A stretch of DNA of 64,000 nucleotides, from positions 1 through 64,000 of the forward strand of contig WGMZ01000026.1 of NCBI GenBank assembly GCA_016124735.1, in the 5' to 3' direction. The notes beneath the pieces are model-generated. The model did no database searches, was not told where the DNA came from, and was given only the letters and a program-made list of their open reading frames with translations. The translations under genes were made by a program, and so were the position numbers. Position 1 is the first letter of the stretch. Each line of letters starts with the position of its first letter. Source of the stretch: Bacteroidota bacterium (lineage in GTDB: Bacteria > Bacteroidota > Bacteroidia > UBA8524). This document shows positions 52,380 through 60,953 of this stretch, piece by piece.

Positions 52380-52708
52380 ATCTTTCGTTTTTCACGCATT
52401 TCAAGCTCTAATTCGCGGAGCTCAAGTTGTATTTCCTTTAATTTTTGTTCGGTTTTATGGAGAAACAACTCCAATTCTTGTGAATTATTAGATCGTTTGA
52501 GCCTTTCTCCCTGACCATTTAATAGCCATTCCGGCGCTATTTCTGGAAATTTGATAAGAAGTTTTTGGATGAGATCTATACCAGGCTTATTCCTGCCACT
52601 GCTAATATGACTAAGCTGTGCCTGAGATACATCCAGGGTATTTGCCAATTCACTTTTACTCAATCCGGAGGCATCCATCACAAGCTTAACTCTCTCTCCA
52701 ATACTCAT
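52376..52708 (-). CDS. XRE-family regulator with C-terminal coiled coil
   Basis: The 110-residue protein has an XRE helix-turn-helix (ELANTLDVSQAQLSHISSGR, residues 20-39), a family-typical segment after it (FPEIAPEWLLNGQGER), and a long charged coiled coil (LKEIQLELRELELEMREKR) at the C-terminus. The segment WLLNGQG is common in Bacteroidota XRE proteins. Three near-identical dyads lie directly upstream, so it probably represses its own operon with the MazG-like gene. Confidence 0.88.
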   Translation of the reverse strand: MSIGERVKLVMDASGLSKSELANTLDVSQAQLSHISSGRNKPGIDLIQKLLIKFPEIAPEWLLNGQGERLKRSNNSQELELFLHKTEQKLKEIQLELRELELEMREKRKI

Positions 52709-52765
52709 ATTACAAGTGTAAAGTTGTTTTACAATTGTAAAGAGAGTTCACTTTACGTTTGTAAA
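52709..52765. promoter_or_regulatory. Triple operator upstream of the XRE/MazG operon
   Basis: Three related palindromes of the form TTTAC-N4-GTAAA lie in 57 bp. Site 1 (52709-52722) is an imperfect copy, with TTACAAGTGTAA as its dyad. Site 2 (52728-52741) is the perfect TTTACAATTGTAAA. Site 3 (52752-52765) is TTTACGTTTGTAAA. Centres are 19 and 24 bp apart. The first site touches the XRE start codon. The spacing of about two helical turns is compatible with cooperative binding of XRE dimers on one face of the DNA. Confidence 0.8.
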
Positions 52766-53112
52766 ATACTTGCTCACATTCTGTGCATTAATGTTCTGAT
52801 AATACTTAAACAAGTAAATAAATAAAAAATCATATCTATTTGATTTACTAAACTTTAAATAAATATATTCCACTTGTATCACTACGGATATTCGAAGCAA
52901 AATCAGAGTAAGACATCACTGAACTATTGTAATTTATCGGAGAAAAATCATGGGCCGAATGTAAAATGAAAGGCCACTTTCCTTCCCTTTTTCCTCTTCT
53001 TAAAGGAGAATTCACAAATAAGAATCCTGAATACAACGCGCAGAATGAAATATACCTTCCATTTTTTTTTCTTGATGGATTAGGTAATTTCGGCAACCGT
53101 TAAGGATTTGGT
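52766..53112. other. AT-rich intergenic region between divergent operons
   Basis: This 347-bp stretch holds the promoter side of the XRE/MazG operon and, at its right end, the region upstream of the PIG-L gene. It is strongly AT-rich near 52800-52870. The open frame on the minus strand (52848-53096) gives a low-complexity product with no motif and is judged spurious. I see no RNA gene or repeat here. Confidence 0.4.
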
Positions 53113-55590
53113 ATGAGAAAAATAAACTTGATTGCTGCGTTATTGCTTGGATTCGTGGGATTTTCACACGGACAGGAACAATGGAATGCTGCAAGGATTC
53201 AACATGAAATAAATAAACTTCCGGTAAAGGGCACAGTGCTTTATATCGCAGCACACCCGGACGACGAAAACACCCGCCTGATCACATGGCTTGCGAACGA
53301 GAAAAAATTCAGAACCGCCTATCTTTCTCTAACCCGAGGAGATGGCGGACAAAATCTTATAGGCAATGAATTGGGAGTTAAACTGGGGATTATACGTACC
53401 CATGAACTAATGGCCGCCCGGCGTCTGGATGGAGGCGAACAGTTCTTTACCCGGGCTTTTGATTTTGGTTACAGCAAATCGCCGGAAGAAACCTTTACCA
53501 AATGGAACAAAGATTCCATCCTTTCAGATATGGTTTTTGTTATTCGGAAAATTCAACCGGATGTCATTATTACCCGCTTCCCTACCGGCGGCTACCCCAC
53601 ACATGGCCACCATACGGCTTCTGCAATACTTGCTTCAGAAGCATTTGAAGCAGCAGCCGACCCTCAGCGATTTCCAGAGCAGTTTAGCTACGGAGTCAAG
53701 CCCTGGAAAGTGAAGGCGCTATTTTGGAACGCTTCTACCTGGTGGAACAAAAATCTACCCGAGATTGCCGCACAAAATGATAGTTTCTTCTCCGTGGATG
53801 TAGGAGGATTTAACCCTTTACTCGGGGCTTCTTACACAGAAATTGCGGGACGCAGCAGAAGTATGCACAAAAGCCAGGGCTTTGGTTCGGCACAAACTGC
53901 CGGACAAGAATGGGAATATTTAAAATTAATCCAATCACACACAGAACTGAATCAGAAATATCCGTTCGCTTTTATTTCAGAAACTATCGAAAAAGAAGGA
54001 TTCAAAAATCTATTTAATAAAATATCATACACAACTGATAATAATCATTTTAACGAGTACATGACAAATATTGTCAATATGTATAAATGGTTTGATTCGA
54101 ATGATTCTACCCCACTATTACAACACCGTAAAGAACAGATAAAGGAAATTGTCCGACAAAGTCTTGGTTTGAAAATGGAGTTAAATGCTGAGCTTTTAAA
54201 ATATGGACAAGGTTCTACCCTCCCTGTTGAATTTTCGATTTTAACACGTTTAGGCGAAGGAGTAAAACTTCAATCAATAGTACCAGAGGAAGGTGTACAG
54301 TCTGTAGATGATTTAGCTAATAAACCAATCTCCACGGAAACGGGTATTTCAATCAAGCTTCCATTCAAAATTACATTGTCCGATGAATTCTATACCGAAC
54401 TCCCCTGGTTAAGCAATGGACTTTCCGGAAGTATGTTTGCCAATTCATGGAGGGACGGTGGAATATATCCTGGAATTGACAGAAGTGTTAGAATTGATGT
54501 GGCCGTAATCGTAAATGAAACAGTATTTCACTATTCGGTTCCGCTCGCTTTTAAGTCCATCGATCCTGTAAAAGGCGAAAGAAATTTCCCTGTAATAATT
54601 CAACCAAGATTGGAAGCAAAACTGGAAAGCGACAACCTTTTGTTCATTAATAAGCAGGAAGAGCAGCTTTCTCTATCTATTATTTCTCATGCTCCTTATA
54701 AGGGGAGAGTTTATACCCATTTCAGCGGGCATTTCTCTTCCAGCAAAGGGCCACGTGGAGGATTTGACTTTCAATCAGACACGAGTTACCAATTGAACTT
54801 GTCCGTTTCATTGCTTACGCCCAATGGTCAGGGAATAATGGAATTTAGAGCAGAAGGGACAGAGCTTAGAAAAGTGAACATTATAGAATACGACCATATT
54901 GGAATTATTCAACATTGCGAAGTTCCCAAACTCAACCTAAATGCGCTTGAGATAAAATCCAGCACAAGAAAAATTGCCTACTTACAGGGCGCTGGCGATG
55001 ATGTAGCGGATTATTTGCGGATTACAGGCTTTGACGTGACAGATATTCGTCAGGATGATTTAATTCCGGAAGTTCTTTCCAAATACAATGTAATCATTTT
55101 AGGAATTCGTGCCTACAACACGCTTAACATTACAGATGAGCAACAAAAGAACCTAATGGATTATGCGCAAAACGGAGGACATGTGATTGTTCAGTACCTC
55201 ACTACCCGTGGTTTAAAACGAAAAAACTTCGGACCTTATCCTTTGGAAATCACCCACGACCGCGTTACACAGGAAGACGCAGCCATGAATTTCATTTCCG
55301 ACTCAGAACCGCTTTTAATTGGGCCGAACAAAATAACGGAGACCGATTTCTCCAATTGGGTGCAGGAAAGAGGATTGTATTTTGCCGGTTCCTGGGACGA
55401 ACATTACCGGCCTGTATTTCGCTGTCACGACACGGGTGAGCCGGACCTGGAAGGAGCTTTACTTGTGGCTGATTACGGAAAGGGAAGTTTTATCTATACG
55501 GGCATTTCATTTTTCAGACAGCTGCCTGCAGGAGTTCCCGGAGCCTACCGACTACTCGGTAATTTAATTGAATACCAAAATCCCGGGTAA
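53113..55590 (+). CDS. Secreted PIG-L/LmbE-family deacetylase with GATase-like C-terminus
   Basis: The 825-residue protein has a signal peptide (RKINLIAALLLGFVGFSHG) and an N-terminal PIG-L deacetylase domain with the zinc motif AAHPDDEN (residues 46-53) and the later HGHHTAS. Family members remove N-acetyl groups from GlcNAc-type sugars. A long beta-rich middle section follows. The last 230 residues resemble a class I glutamine-amidotransferase-like or ThuA-like fold (VIILGIRAYNT, GGHVIVQYL, YGKGSFIYTG). The same large architecture is common in Bacteroidota next to SSS symporters. It is followed by a 31-residue membrane peptide and the symporter. Confidence 0.85.
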   Translation: MRKINLIAALLLGFVGFSHGQEQWNAARIQHEINKLPVKGTVLYIAAHPDDENTRLITWLANEKKFRTAYLSLTRGDGGQNLIGNELGVKLGIIRTHELMAARRLDGGEQFFTRAFDFGYSKSPEETFTKWNKDSILSDMVFVIRKIQPDVIITRFPTGGYPTHGHHTASAILASEAFEAAADPQRFPEQFSYGVKPWKVKALFWNASTWWNKNLPEIAAQNDSFFSVDVGGFNPLLGASYTEIAGRSRSMHKSQGFGSAQTAGQEWEYLKLIQSHTELNQKYPFAFISETIEKEGFKNLFNKISYTTDNNHFNEYMTNIVNMYKWFDSNDSTPLLQHRKEQIKEIVRQSLGLKMELNAELLKYGQGSTLPVEFSILTRLGEGVKLQSIVPEEGVQSVDDLANKPISTETGISIKLPFKITLSDEFYTELPWLSNGLSGSMFANSWRDGGIYPGIDRSVRIDVAVIVNETVFHYSVPLAFKSIDPVKGERNFPVIIQPRLEAKLESDNLLFINKQEEQLSLSIISHAPYKGRVYTHFSGHFSSSKGPRGGFDFQSDTSYQLNLSVSLLTPNGQGIMEFRAEGTELRKVNIIEYDHIGIIQHCEVPKLNLNALEIKSSTRKIAYLQGAGDDVADYLRITGFDVTDIRQDDLIPEVLSKYNVIILGIRAYNTLNITDEQQKNLMDYAQNGGHVIVQYLTTRGLKRKNFGPYPLEITHDRVTQEDAAMNFISDSEPLLIGPNKITETDFSNWVQERGLYFAGSWDEHYRPVFRCHDTGEPDLEGALLVADYGKGSFIYTGISFFRQLPAGVPGAYRLLGNLIEYQNPG

Positions 55591-55591
55591 G

Positions 55592-55687
55592 ATGAAGAGT
55601 AATACGAAGTGGGCCCGTTGGTACATTTTTGTTTTGAGCATGCTGCTGCTGGAAATTATTTTCGGGATTTGGTGGACATATCATTGA
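55592..55687 (+). CDS. 31-residue single-span membrane protein before the SSS symporter
   Basis: This ATG-initiated frame codes for 31 residues: a short basic N-terminus (MKSNTKWARW) and one membrane helix (YIFVLSMLLLEIIFGIWWTY). It starts 1 bp after the PIG-L stop codon and ends 1 bp before the symporter ATG, in a gap that would be oddly long if non-coding. The positive N-terminus predicts N-in orientation. Small membrane proteins in this place could be accessory subunits of the symporter. Function is unproven. Confidence 0.65.
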   Translation: MKSNTKWARWYIFVLSMLLLEIIFGIWWTYH

Positions 55688-55688
55688 G

Positions 55689-57371
55689 ATGGCAGGACTT
55701 GATTGGATTGTACTTCTTTTGACACTCGGCTTTATTGTCAGTTTTGGCATATATCGATCGCGTGGAAGCCGCACTCTCAACTCGTTTCTTAAGGGAGGAA
55801 ATACTGACAACTGGATGACAGTTGGACTCTCTGTCATGGCAACTCAAGCCAGTGCCATTACTTTTCTGTCCGCCACAGGCCAGGGCTACGAATCAGGACT
55901 TGGATTTGCTCAATTCTATTTCGGAATGCCATTGGCTATTGTGCTTATCTGTGCAGTATTTATTCCTATTTACTATAAACTCAATGTTTTTACCGCATAC
56001 GAATACCTGGAAAGCAGGTTCGACTTAAAAACCCGGCTATTCACTGCATTTCTGTTCCTTGTATCGAGAGCTTTTGCTGCCGGGATAACCATTTTCGCGC
56101 CGGCTATCGTGTTAAGCACACTGTTCGAATGGCCGCTGTACCTCACCAATATTGCCATCGGACTTTTGGTGATTCTGTATACCGTTAGCGGAGGCAGCAA
56201 GGCTGTGATCGTTACACAGCGACAACAGATGATGGTGATATTTTTTGGAATGTTCCTGGCATTTTACCTGATCATCGATTCCTTTCCAGAGGAGGTTGGA
56301 ATTAATGAAGCAATCAGATTGGCGCGACTTGGGGATAAATTAAATATCGTTAATACTGAATTCAACCTGAACGAACGTTATACCTTATGGTCGGGATTAT
56401 TGGGTGGCTTCTTCCTGTTCTTAAGTTACTTTGGCACCGATCAGTCGCAGGTACAACGCTATATTACAGCAAGTAACACAGACCAAAGCAGGATTGGATT
56501 GCTTTTTAATGCACTGTTCAAAGTTCCGATGCAGGTATTTATTTTGCTATGTGGGGTCATGCTTTTTGCCTTTTTCCAGTTTGAAAAGGTTCCGGCATAC
56601 TTCAATGCCCAACAATACGAAAGAGCCTTACAAAGCAACAAAGGAGATTCATTAAATTTATTAGCCTCTGAACTGGAATCTTTGGACACCCGAAAAGCAA
56701 GCCTTGCCCTTTCAGCTGCCAAAGGAAACAACACCCGGGAATACCAGTTGATTTTGAATTCCAGAAATCAGAAACAGGTGGAATTGAGATCCCTGATGTC
56801 GCGAGCCCTGCCTGAAGAAAGTATCAAGGATACCGATTATGTCTTTCTTTACTATGTACTTCATTATTTCCCGCCCGGGGTGGTAGGCCTTCTTCTCGCT
56901 GTGATTCTCAGCGCTGCCATGTCTTCCACTTCAGGTGAGCTCAATGCACTCGCTTCTACAGCAATGGTCGACTTTTACAGAAGATTGAACTACAAAAAAG
57001 ACTTGAGTCCAAAGCAAGAAGTGCGTGCTTCCAGGCTTTGGACTTTGTTCTGGGGACTTCTCGCCATTGTATTTGCATTATCGGCTAACCTGTTTGAAAA
57101 CCTGATCCAGTTAGTCAATATTATCGGATCGCTGTTTTACGGAACCATTTTAGGGATTTTCGTTTGCGGCTTTTTCATTCGAAGAATTCATGCGAAGCAT
57201 GTCTTGCAATCTGCCATTCTTGCCGAAGCAGGTGTTATTATCGCTCATACCTTCACCGATTTAAGTTTCCTTTGGCTCAATCCAATCGGTTGTTTACTTG
57301 TCGTATTTATCGCTTTGTTTTTCAGCTACTTATACAAATATGATTCGCCTGTAAAATCGAAAATATCATAA
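55689..57371 (+). CDS. Sodium:solute symporter (SSS family)
   Basis: The 560-residue protein has about 13 membrane helices and SSS-family features: RGSRTLNSFLKGGNTDNWMTVGLSV-like first loop, SQASAITFLS-like segment (here TQASAITFLSATGQGYE), and SGGSKAVIVTQRQQMMVIF. The stretch GTDQSQVQRYITA is a hallmark of SSS members. An insert in the middle (about residues 315-375) is polar and helical. It imports a solute with Na+. Neighbouring PIG-L deacetylase suggests an amino sugar or sialic-acid-like substrate, by inference. Confidence 0.9.
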   Translation: MAGLDWIVLLLTLGFIVSFGIYRSRGSRTLNSFLKGGNTDNWMTVGLSVMATQASAITFLSATGQGYESGLGFAQFYFGMPLAIVLICAVFIPIYYKLNVFTAYEYLESRFDLKTRLFTAFLFLVSRAFAAGITIFAPAIVLSTLFEWPLYLTNIAIGLLVILYTVSGGSKAVIVTQRQQMMVIFFGMFLAFYLIIDSFPEEVGINEAIRLARLGDKLNIVNTEFNLNERYTLWSGLLGGFFLFLSYFGTDQSQVQRYITASNTDQSRIGLLFNALFKVPMQVFILLCGVMLFAFFQFEKVPAYFNAQQYERALQSNKGDSLNLLASELESLDTRKASLALSAAKGNNTREYQLILNSRNQKQVELRSLMSRALPEESIKDTDYVFLYYVLHYFPPGVVGLLLAVILSAAMSSTSGELNALASTAMVDFYRRLNYKKDLSPKQEVRASRLWTLFWGLLAIVFALSANLFENLIQLVNIIGSLFYGTILGIFVCGFFIRRIHAKHVLQSAILAEAGVIIAHTFTDLSFLWLNPIGCLLVVFIALFFSYLYKYDSPVKSKIS

Positions 57372-57411
57372 ATCAAGACTTCCTTTAATTTTGCAAACCA
57401 ATAATTATACT

Positions 57412-58143
57412 ATGCTTGAAACATTTGCCACCAGCGCTGCATGGATCTCTTTACTCACATTAACACTTATGGAAATTATTCTGGGAATTGATAATGTTAT
57501 ATTTATCTCCATTGTAGCTGGCAAACTTCCAGAGAAAGAACAAAAAAGGGCCCGAGGAATCGGATTGTTTCTAGCTTTATTCATCCGCATAGTGCTTTTG
57601 ATGGCTATCAGCTGGATCATTGGCCTGACGAGTCCTGTTTTTACGGTCTTTCAAAATGAAATTTCCTGGAGAGATCTCATCCTTATAGCCGGAGGTTTGT
57701 TTTTAATTGGAAAAAGTACGCTCGAAATTCACCAGCGTATTGAATACGGTGAAGAAGCTCCCGAAGGAATGAATCAAAAAAGAAATTCTTTTTCCAAGGT
57801 AGTAATACAAATCATGTTGCTGGATGTGGTTTTCTCTTTTGATTCCATCATTACCGCCGTGGGTCTTGCCGACCATATCAGCATCATGATCCTTGCAGTG
57901 ATTATCTCCATGGGCATCATGTTTCTTTTTGCCTCTCCTGTCAGTCGGTTTATCCATCAAAATCCTACCATGAAGATGTTGGCACTCTCCTTTTTAATAA
58001 TGATTGGAATGACATTAATCGTAGAAGCTTTGGAATATGAGGTCCCCAAAGGTTACGTTTACTTTGCCATGGCTTTTTCTCTCCTGGTTGAGAGTCTGAA
58101 TATTCGGCTCAGAAAAAAAGACAGCAAGCGCGAACAGGCATAA
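57412..58143 (+). CDS. TerC-family integral membrane protein
   Basis: The 243-residue protein has seven membrane segments with TerC hallmarks: LMEIILGIDNVIFISI (metal-binding Asp in the membrane) and VVFSFDSIITAVGLADH. Relatives export manganese or are linked to tellurite resistance. The frame opens at a TTG (57391), but the ATG at 57412 gives a better N-terminus. It is followed directly by a strong terminator. Confidence 0.9.
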   Translation: MLETFATSAAWISLLTLTLMEIILGIDNVIFISIVAGKLPEKEQKRARGIGLFLALFIRIVLLMAISWIIGLTSPVFTVFQNEISWRDLILIAGGLFLIGKSTLEIHQRIEYGEEAPEGMNQKRNSFSKVVIQIMLLDVVFSFDSIITAVGLADHISIMILAVIISMGIMFLFASPVSRFIHQNPTMKMLALSFLIMIGMTLIVEALEYEVPKGYVYFAMAFSLLVESLNIRLRKKDSKREQA

Positions 58144-58144
58144 A

Positions 58145-58174
58145 AAAATCCGCCATGGAGTACCGGCGGATTTT
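58145..58174. terminator. Bidirectional terminator between terC and DUF2911 genes
   Basis: Stem arms AAAATCCGCC and GGCGGATTTT with a 10-nt loop. The A-run before and T-run after serve both convergent genes. Confidence 0.85.
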
Positions 58175-58195
58175 CAACTATTTTAAACTGCTGAA

Positions 58196-59026
58196 TTATT
58201 TCCAGTCGTTAAGTGCTTTCTCTACCTGCGATTTCCAAAAGAATCCATCTACATTCTTCATTCCCAGTTCATGTGCACGCTTGGCAGAATTTAGAGCGCC
58301 TTTTTTATCATTCAATTTGTACTGAATCTGCGCTTTAATCCAAATAACAAACCAACTATCCGGATTTATTTTATCTGCTTGAGTAATATAATCCAGCGCA
58401 ACATGCATATCTCCATCATGGTCCAGTAGGTATCTTGCCCCATTGGCATAATTTCTCCAGCTTCCTTTGATGGCATCATCAATATTCTTCATGGCCATCG
58501 CATCGGTTGCTACGGTAAAAGGAATAGAAATGCGGGTTGTTGCCCATTCCATCACGATGTTTCCACCATTCTCATCAAAATCAGCAATTTGAAAATTCAG
58601 GCGTTCTCTTTCTTGGCAGGTAGCCGCCTTCACTTGTATGCGAAGGGCATCTTCTTCCTGTTTGTAACTTGAAGTACCACTTTGATTGTAATTTTTATTC
58701 AGGATAAAGGTCCATTCATTTTCACCAGGAATGGTAAATATGGAATAGGTTCCTGCCGGAACTTCATTTCCAGCCAATTGAATTGGAGTAGAGAAGGAAA
58801 TTTTGGTACAACCGTTGGCACCAGTTCTCCACAGTTCATTGTAAGGAAGCAATTCTCCAAAAATTTTACGCCCTTTTACACCAGGTGCACTGTATTCGAT
58901 TTTAATTTCCGTTAATCCGACTACTTGCGAAACTGAAGCAGCAGGACTCGGTTGTGGCAAATCGAGCTGTGCATGTGCGGCTGATGCGCCGACTACTGCA
59001 CTAAAAAGTAAAATGAGTTTTTTCAT
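58196..59026 (-). CDS. DUF2911-family exported protein with TPR-like C-terminus
   Basis: The 276-residue product has a signal peptide (MKKLILLFSAVVGASAAHAQ) and a DUF2911 domain (residues 20-170) with its usual motif ASVSQVVGLTEIKIEYSAPGVKGRKIFGEL-like opening and ELWRTGANGCTKI. The C-terminal 90 residues carry a TPR-like pattern (ALDYITQADKINPDSWFV, KKGALNSAKRAHELG). DUF2911 proteins are common in Bacteroidota and of unknown role. It shares the terminator with terC. Confidence 0.85.
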   Translation of the reverse strand: MKKLILLFSAVVGASAAHAQLDLPQPSPAASVSQVVGLTEIKIEYSAPGVKGRKIFGELLPYNELWRTGANGCTKISFSTPIQLAGNEVPAGTYSIFTIPGENEWTFILNKNYNQSGTSSYKQEEDALRIQVKAATCQERERLNFQIADFDENGGNIVMEWATTRISIPFTVATDAMAMKNIDDAIKGSWRNYANGARYLLDHDGDMHVALDYITQADKINPDSWFVIWIKAQIQYKLNDKKGALNSAKRAHELGMKNVDGFFWKSQVEKALNDWK

Positions 59027-59087
59027 TGTATTTACACTAAATGAGCTGCAAGATTGAAAATCTTTTTCAGACCTTCAAATGCTTTTA

Positions 59088-59558
59088 TCAGAAAAGCAGC
59101 AGGATTATTTTCCAAAGGAGCCACAAGGCATAAACTAATTTAATCATTACTCCACTCAGGAATCCAAGAAACGCATACGTGGCGGGCCTTATCGCATCAG
59201 AGGCAGATTTCCCTGAACTCATCTCTCCCAACCATGCGCCGACAAACGGACCGAAAATAACACCGGGAATTCCTAAAAATAAGCCAGCCACCACGCCCAA
59301 ATTCGCGCCGACCACTGCCTTTCGGCTTCCTTTACCCAATTTCACCAAGTAACCAGGTAATAGATAATCTGTCAGTGTTATCACCACCATCAGAGCGGTG
59401 CAGTACCATAAAAAATCAGAACCTGGGTTTACTCCACCTAATGAACAGACCTGGATGCCTGCCCAGGCCAGCAAAGGTCCGGGCAATGCCGGTAGAAAAC
59501 TACCGATAATACCCGCCAATAATAAAAGGATTCCCAATGTCAGAAGAATCCATTCCAT
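59088..59558 (-). CDS. DUF456-family membrane protein
   Basis: The 156-residue protein has four to five membrane segments with the DUF456 pattern: LLAGIIGSFLPALPGPLLAWAG, then GAWLGEMSSGKSASDAIRPA and GVFIGPVFG-like element (here PGVIFGPFVGAWLGE). Function unknown. It lies 3 bp after the four-helix membrane protein gene on the same strand, so the two are an operon. Confidence 0.85.
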   Translation of the reverse strand: MEWILLTLGILLLLAGIIGSFLPALPGPLLAWAGIQVCSLGGVNPGSDFLWYCTALMVVITLTDYLLPGYLVKLGKGSRKAVVGANLGVVAGLFLGIPGVIFGPFVGAWLGEMSSGKSASDAIRPATYAFLGFLSGVMIKLVYALWLLWKIILLLF

Positions 59559-59561
59559 GGT

Positions 59562-60002
59562 TTACAACCAACCAGCGTTCACAAAACGAAATGGCCAGGG
59601 AATGGCCGCCAGAATAACCAGCAGGCTGATGCTGAAAAAAATGATCCGGCTTTTAAAAGCAGCGTCATCAGTAGCTGCTTTTTTCGCTCTGGCATTTCCA
59701 ATAGTTGCCAATACTACTGCAATTAGCATCATTGAAGGATGCTCAATAATATAAAAGCGTGCCGTTGCATTTCCCATACCTTCAGCCTGAAAAAGGGAGA
59801 ACCAGGGAGATTGAAACACTACGGCAAGCCCAAGTAGAAATTGCACATGAATTGAAGCAACCGCCAAGGTTCCACTGCTCTTTTTAGAAGTAAAGCTCGC
59901 TCCTGACTTGCGTGCTTGTACAGCCTGAACAATCGAATAAATTAATGTAATAAGAACTACCCAACGAAGTCCTGAATGCGCGTGAAGAATGCCGTTATAC
60001 AT
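59562..60002 (-). CDS. Four-helix membrane protein, cytochrome-b-like
   Basis: The 146-residue protein has four membrane helices. Conserved histidines in HAHSGLRW (helix 1 start) and IEHPSMM (before helix 3) give a pattern often annotated 'cytochrome B' in Bacteroidota. The His pair could bind haem. I cannot confirm this from sequence alone. Co-transcribed with the DUF456 gene. Confidence 0.65.
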   Translation of the reverse strand: MYNGILHAHSGLRWVVLITLIYSIVQAVQARKSGASFTSKKSSGTLAVASIHVQFLLGLAVVFQSPWFSLFQAEGMGNATARFYIIEHPSMMLIAVVLATIGNARAKKAATDDAAFKSRIIFFSISLLVILAAIPWPFRFVNAGWL

Positions 60003-60054
60003 ATTCCTTTATTTGCCCCAAATATACATATTGCAGGCAAGGGAACATGTTTAA

Positions 60055-60348
60055 TTAATGACTTTGGATGATTTGTTCTATCTGATTCTTGGGCATTACA
60101 CCGGATTGTCTCCATACCTGCGCTCCCTCTTTGAAGAGAATCATAGTTGGAACTCCCTGAATTTGATATGCTCCAGCTAATTCAGGATTCCTGTCTACAT
60201 CAATCTTAACGATTTTGACTTCTTCGCCCATACTCTCCTTCACTTCATGAAGAATTGGACCCAACACTTTGCAGGGACCGCACCATTCTGCGGAAAAATC
60301 AACCAAAACCTTTGGATGAGATTTAATTATGTCTTTGAAATTTGCCAT
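60055..60348 (-). CDS. Thioredoxin
   Basis: The 97-residue protein has the classic active site AEWCGPCKVLGPIL with both cysteines and the cis-proline loop IQGVPTMILF. There is no signal peptide, so it is cytoplasmic. It is a little shorter than E. coli TrxA (109) but complete. A general protein disulfide reductase; its partner reductase is not in the window. Confidence 0.93.
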   Translation of the reverse strand: MANFKDIIKSHPKVLVDFSAEWCGPCKVLGPILHEVKESMGEEVKIVKIDVDRNPELAGAYQIQGVPTMILFKEGAQVWRQSGVMPKNQIEQIIQSH

Positions 60349-60378
60349 GCCTGAAAGACATCAATTTCAATACCCTGA

Positions 60379-60861
60379 CTAAATTGCTGCCAACGAGGCC
60401 CGCGGTCTGTCAAAAAGACTTTCCAGGCATTCTTTCCTGTATTGAAAAATTCCTTCAATCTGCCGTTTTATCCATAACCGGTGCATCAACTCACCAATAA
60501 TTCCGAAAGGCAAGCTATAAGTTAATATATCTTCCATCCTGATTCCACCTTCAACTTCTCTAAACCGATGTTCATGATGCCATAAACGATAAGGTCCCTG
60601 CCGCTGTTCATCAATAAAAAATTCTTTATCCTTCACCACAGTTATTTCGGTCAGCCATTGCAAGGAAATACCCCATACAGGTTTGATTTTGTAGCGGATC
60701 ATTTGTCCGGGATATGCGGTATCCCCTGTTTTGAATTCGATTTGAAAATCAAGGTATTGAGGAGTTATCTCCGCTAAATTATCAGGAGAAGAAAAGAATT
60801 CCCAAGCCTCATCTAACGAAATTGCCAAAAACTGTGAGGTATTTAAATGATGGATAGCCAT
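60379..60861 (-). CDS. SRPBCC-family (START-like) ligand-binding protein
   Basis: The 160-residue product matches SRPBCC proteins: SLDEAWEFFSSPDNLAEITPQYLDF in the first helices, IRYKIKPVWGISLQWLTEI, and GPYRLWHHEHRF. The fold encloses a hydrophobic pocket for lipids or polyketides. Bacteroidota relatives are sometimes annotated as cell-division inhibitors, without good evidence. It lies 30 bp upstream of trx on the same strand. Confidence 0.82.
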   Translation of the reverse strand: MAIHHLNTSQFLAISLDEAWEFFSSPDNLAEITPQYLDFQIEFKTGDTAYPGQMIRYKIKPVWGISLQWLTEITVVKDKEFFIDEQRQGPYRLWHHEHRFREVEGGIRMEDILTYSLPFGIIGELMHRLWIKRQIEGIFQYRKECLESLFDRPRASLAAI

Positions 60862-60953
60862 ATTGCGATTGACAAATCAATCTTGAAAAGGTTCATTGTC
60901 TGCTTGGCGTAATTATTGATTATTGCACTGCATTAACCCAAATCTATAACCGT

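Noticed and set aside
52848-53096. 82-residue minus-strand frame before the PIG-L gene
   Set aside because: Low-complexity product, no motif, and it lies in an AT-rich promoter region.
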